From positions 1-7,763 of the forward strand of contig CAJUSN010000119.1 of assembly GCA_910589095.1 (NCBI GenBank): a DNA stretch of 7,763 nt, given 5' to 3'. The translations under genes and the position numbers were made by a program. The notes below the pieces were generated by a model, which was given only the letters and a program-made list of their open reading frames with translations, was not told the DNA's origin and ran no database searches. Each line of letters begins with the position of its first letter. Position 1 is the first letter of the stretch. Below are positions 6,960 through 7,763 of this stretch, in pieces. The DNA comes from an uncultured Muribaculaceae bacterium (GTDB taxonomy: Bacteria; Bacteroidota; Bacteroidia; Bacteroidales; Muribaculaceae).

Positions 6960-7030
6960 CGTAAAAAATCCGAGTAATCAGTGTTTCTTTCAAAAACTTT
7001 AGGGACTGACAGTCTTTTTTTGGGGACGTT

Positions 7031-7062
7031 CTTGCAGGAATATGGTTAATGTGGTAACTTTG
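7031..7062 (+). promoter_or_regulatory. Promoter of the TonB-dependent receptor gene
   Basis: CTTG at 7031-7034 (-33 element) and TAACTTTG at 7055-7062 (-7 element) are separated by 20 bases, a good fit to the Bacteroidota pattern TTTG or TTG, N19-21, TAnnTTTG. Transcription should start at about 7069, giving a leader of close to 78 bases before the receptor ATG. It is divergent from the glyS promoter about 95 bases away. Confidence 0.72.
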
Positions 7063-7072
7063 CGCTCTAAAA

Positions 7073-7123
7073 CATGCCCTGCCGCCGTGCGTAATCACGA
7101 GTATGTTGCAACGGTGGGGGATG
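7073..7123 (+). promoter_or_regulatory. Structured 5' leader of the receptor mRNA
   Basis: The leader can fold into one long bulged hairpin. CAT (7073-7075) pairs with ATG (7121-7123), CCC (7077-7079) with GGG (7118-7120), and CCGCCGT (7082-7088) with ACGGTGG (7111-7117, one G-U pair). GC (7089-7090) can pair with GC (7108-7109) inside. That gives about 15 pairs interrupted by small bulges. It begins within a few bases of the predicted transcript start and ends 23 bases before the receptor ATG, and it covers the start of the small upstream ORF. A six-T run at 7135-7140 follows after 11 bases, too far for a classical terminator. It is too short for a cobalamin riboswitch and I recognise no known RNA family. 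Confidence 0.42.
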
Positions 7124-7150
7124 CGTAACTCAAGTTTTTTGAATAGATGA
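7103..7150 (+). CDS. Possible 15-codon upstream ORF overlapping the receptor start
   Basis: ATG at 7103 opens a frame encoding MLQRWGMRNSSFLNR and ends in TGA at 7148-7150. That stop overlaps the receptor start codon as ATGA, in a different frame. A second in-frame ATG at 7121 would give a nine-codon version. The overlap is the arrangement expected for translational coupling by a leader peptide, but an ORF this short can arise by chance and no ribosome-binding site is evident. There is no informative amino-acid run of the kind used in attenuation. Confidence 0.25.
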   Translation: MLQRWGMRNSSFLNR

Positions 7151-7763
7151 ATTTAAGATATATTCTTGTTTCTCTCCTGAGCTTTGTTTCCATTATTTCA
7201 TTTGCCAAGGCTGATGCCAGCGCCGAGCCATCGGAGTGGTCGGATTCTACGCGTTGGCTGGGAGGGGTTACAGTTACAGCCATCAAGCAAAATCCTGATC
7301 TTTCGTTGCAGCCCTTGGCGGCAACGGTCATAAACCGTGAACAAACGGAGATGTGGTCAATCAACTCCTTGAAAGGGGTGAGCGAAGTTTCGCCGAATTT
7401 CTATATGCCCGACTATGGAAGCCGCATGACATCAAGTATATACGTCAGAGGTATCGGGTCACGTATGGACAATTCAGCAGTGGGAATGACTGTGGATAAT
7501 GTGCCGTTTCTGAATAAGAACGCTTATGATTTCATGTTGGTGGACATTGATCGCATAGAGGTGTTGCGTGGTCCTCAGAGTACTTTGTACGGGCGCAACA
7601 CGATGGGCGGTCAGATCAACATTTATACACTGAAGCCTATGGACTATCAAGGTAGCCGAGTGGCAGCTACTATAGGCAACGGTCCCACAGCTAATCTATC
7701 GCTTGCACATTATGCCAAGTTCCGTCCGAATCTTGCTATGTTGTTTGCGGGTAACTTTATGTT
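7147..7763 (+). CDS. TonB-dependent outer-membrane receptor, 3' end outside window
   Basis: The frame runs from ATG at 7147 to the right edge without a stop (205 complete codons), covering the signal peptide and most of the plug domain. Residues 1-22 are a Sec signal peptide with an Ala-Lys-Ala cleavage site. A TonB-box-like GGVTVTA occurs near residue 40, followed by plug-domain signatures: SLKGVSEVSPNFYMPDYG, SIYVRGIGSR, VDNVPFLNK, IDRIEVLRGPQSTLYGRN and MGGQINIYT. RGPQSTLYGRN is typical of classical receptors for siderophores, vitamins or metals rather than of SusC glycan receptors. The N-terminal carboxypeptidase-like domain common in Bacteroidota receptors is absent, since only about 20 residues separate the signal peptide from the TonB box. 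It would import a substrate across the outer membrane using TonB energy; the substrate cannot be told from this fragment. No SusD partner is upstream. Confidence 0.92.
   Translation, partial: MNLRYILVSLLSFVSIISFAKADASAEPSEWSDSTRWLGGVTVTAIKQNPDLSLQPLAATVINREQTEMWSINSLKGVSEVSPNFYMPDYGSRMTSSIYVRGIGSRMDNSAVGMTVDNVPFLNKNAYDFMLVDIDRIEVLRGPQSTLYGRNTMGGQINIYTLKPMDYQGSRVAATIGNGPTANLSLAHYAKFRPNLAMLFAGNFM

Noticed and set aside
7004..7021. GACT-GAC-AGTC followed by seven T on the plus strand, like a small terminator.
   Set aside because: The stem has only four Watson-Crick pairs and a three-base loop, and there is no plus-strand gene upstream for it to terminate.
7063..7146. Cobalamin, TPP or other known riboswitch in front of the TonB receptor.
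   Set aside because: The leader after the predicted transcript start is only about 78 bases and lacks the conserved boxes of these riboswitches.
7095..7364. Minus-strand open frame of 89 codons at the receptor 5' end.
   Set aside because: It opposes the receptor signal peptide and plug start and would run through the receptor promoter side; no homology is recognisable.

Overview
The window looks like chromosomal DNA from a member of the Bacteroidales; a Muribaculaceae-like lineage is possible, but that narrower placement is only inference. The support is: Bacteroidota-type promoter boxes (TAnnTTTG) in front of several genes, little sign of Shine-Dalgarno sequences, a Cys-Ser-Asp-Asp-Asp-Asp lipoprotein surface-export signal, a DUF3316-type protein, and ParC and GlyRS sequences of Bacteroidales type. 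No insertion sequence, CRISPR array, tRNA, rRNA or phage gene was seen. Coding density is high and the longest gap without a recognised gene is about 300 bases.

Left part (1-3250, minus strand): topoisomerase IV subunit A (parC) is followed after one base by an exported DUF3316-like protein that runs off the left edge. A promoter box at 3239-3246 puts the likely parC start at the ATG at 3198 rather than at an upstream in-frame GTG at 3231. The ParC has Ala and Gly at the two positions that are usually Ser and an acidic residue in the quinolone-binding helix.

Middle (3337-4087, minus strand): a single-gene unit encodes a probably surface-exposed PepSY-like lipoprotein and ends in a 10-bp perfect hairpin. 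Upstream of it lies a strong intrinsic terminator belonging to the next unit.

Right-centre (4021-6960, minus strand): a probable glyS-lemA-FKBP operon. Glycyl-tRNA synthetase is followed 37 bases later by a LemA-family membrane protein, then 18 bases later by an FKBP-type prolyl isomerase lipoprotein, and the unit ends in the 12-bp GC-rich hairpin plus T tract at 4021-4066. Its promoter box is at 6952-6959 and it has a leader of about 100 bases carrying a direct repeat.

Right edge (7031-7763, plus strand): a non-SusC TonB-dependent outer-membrane receptor, cut by the window edge, is divergently transcribed from glyS. It has the best promoter in the window, a leader that can fold into a long bulged hairpin, and a possible 15-codon upstream ORF whose stop overlaps the receptor start as ATGA.

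Overall this is mostly housekeeping and envelope-biogenesis DNA. I found no convincing new multi-gene system. The best leads are the structured receptor leader with its overlapping small ORF, the unusual ParC drug-site residues, and the tightly coupled parC/DUF3316 pair.
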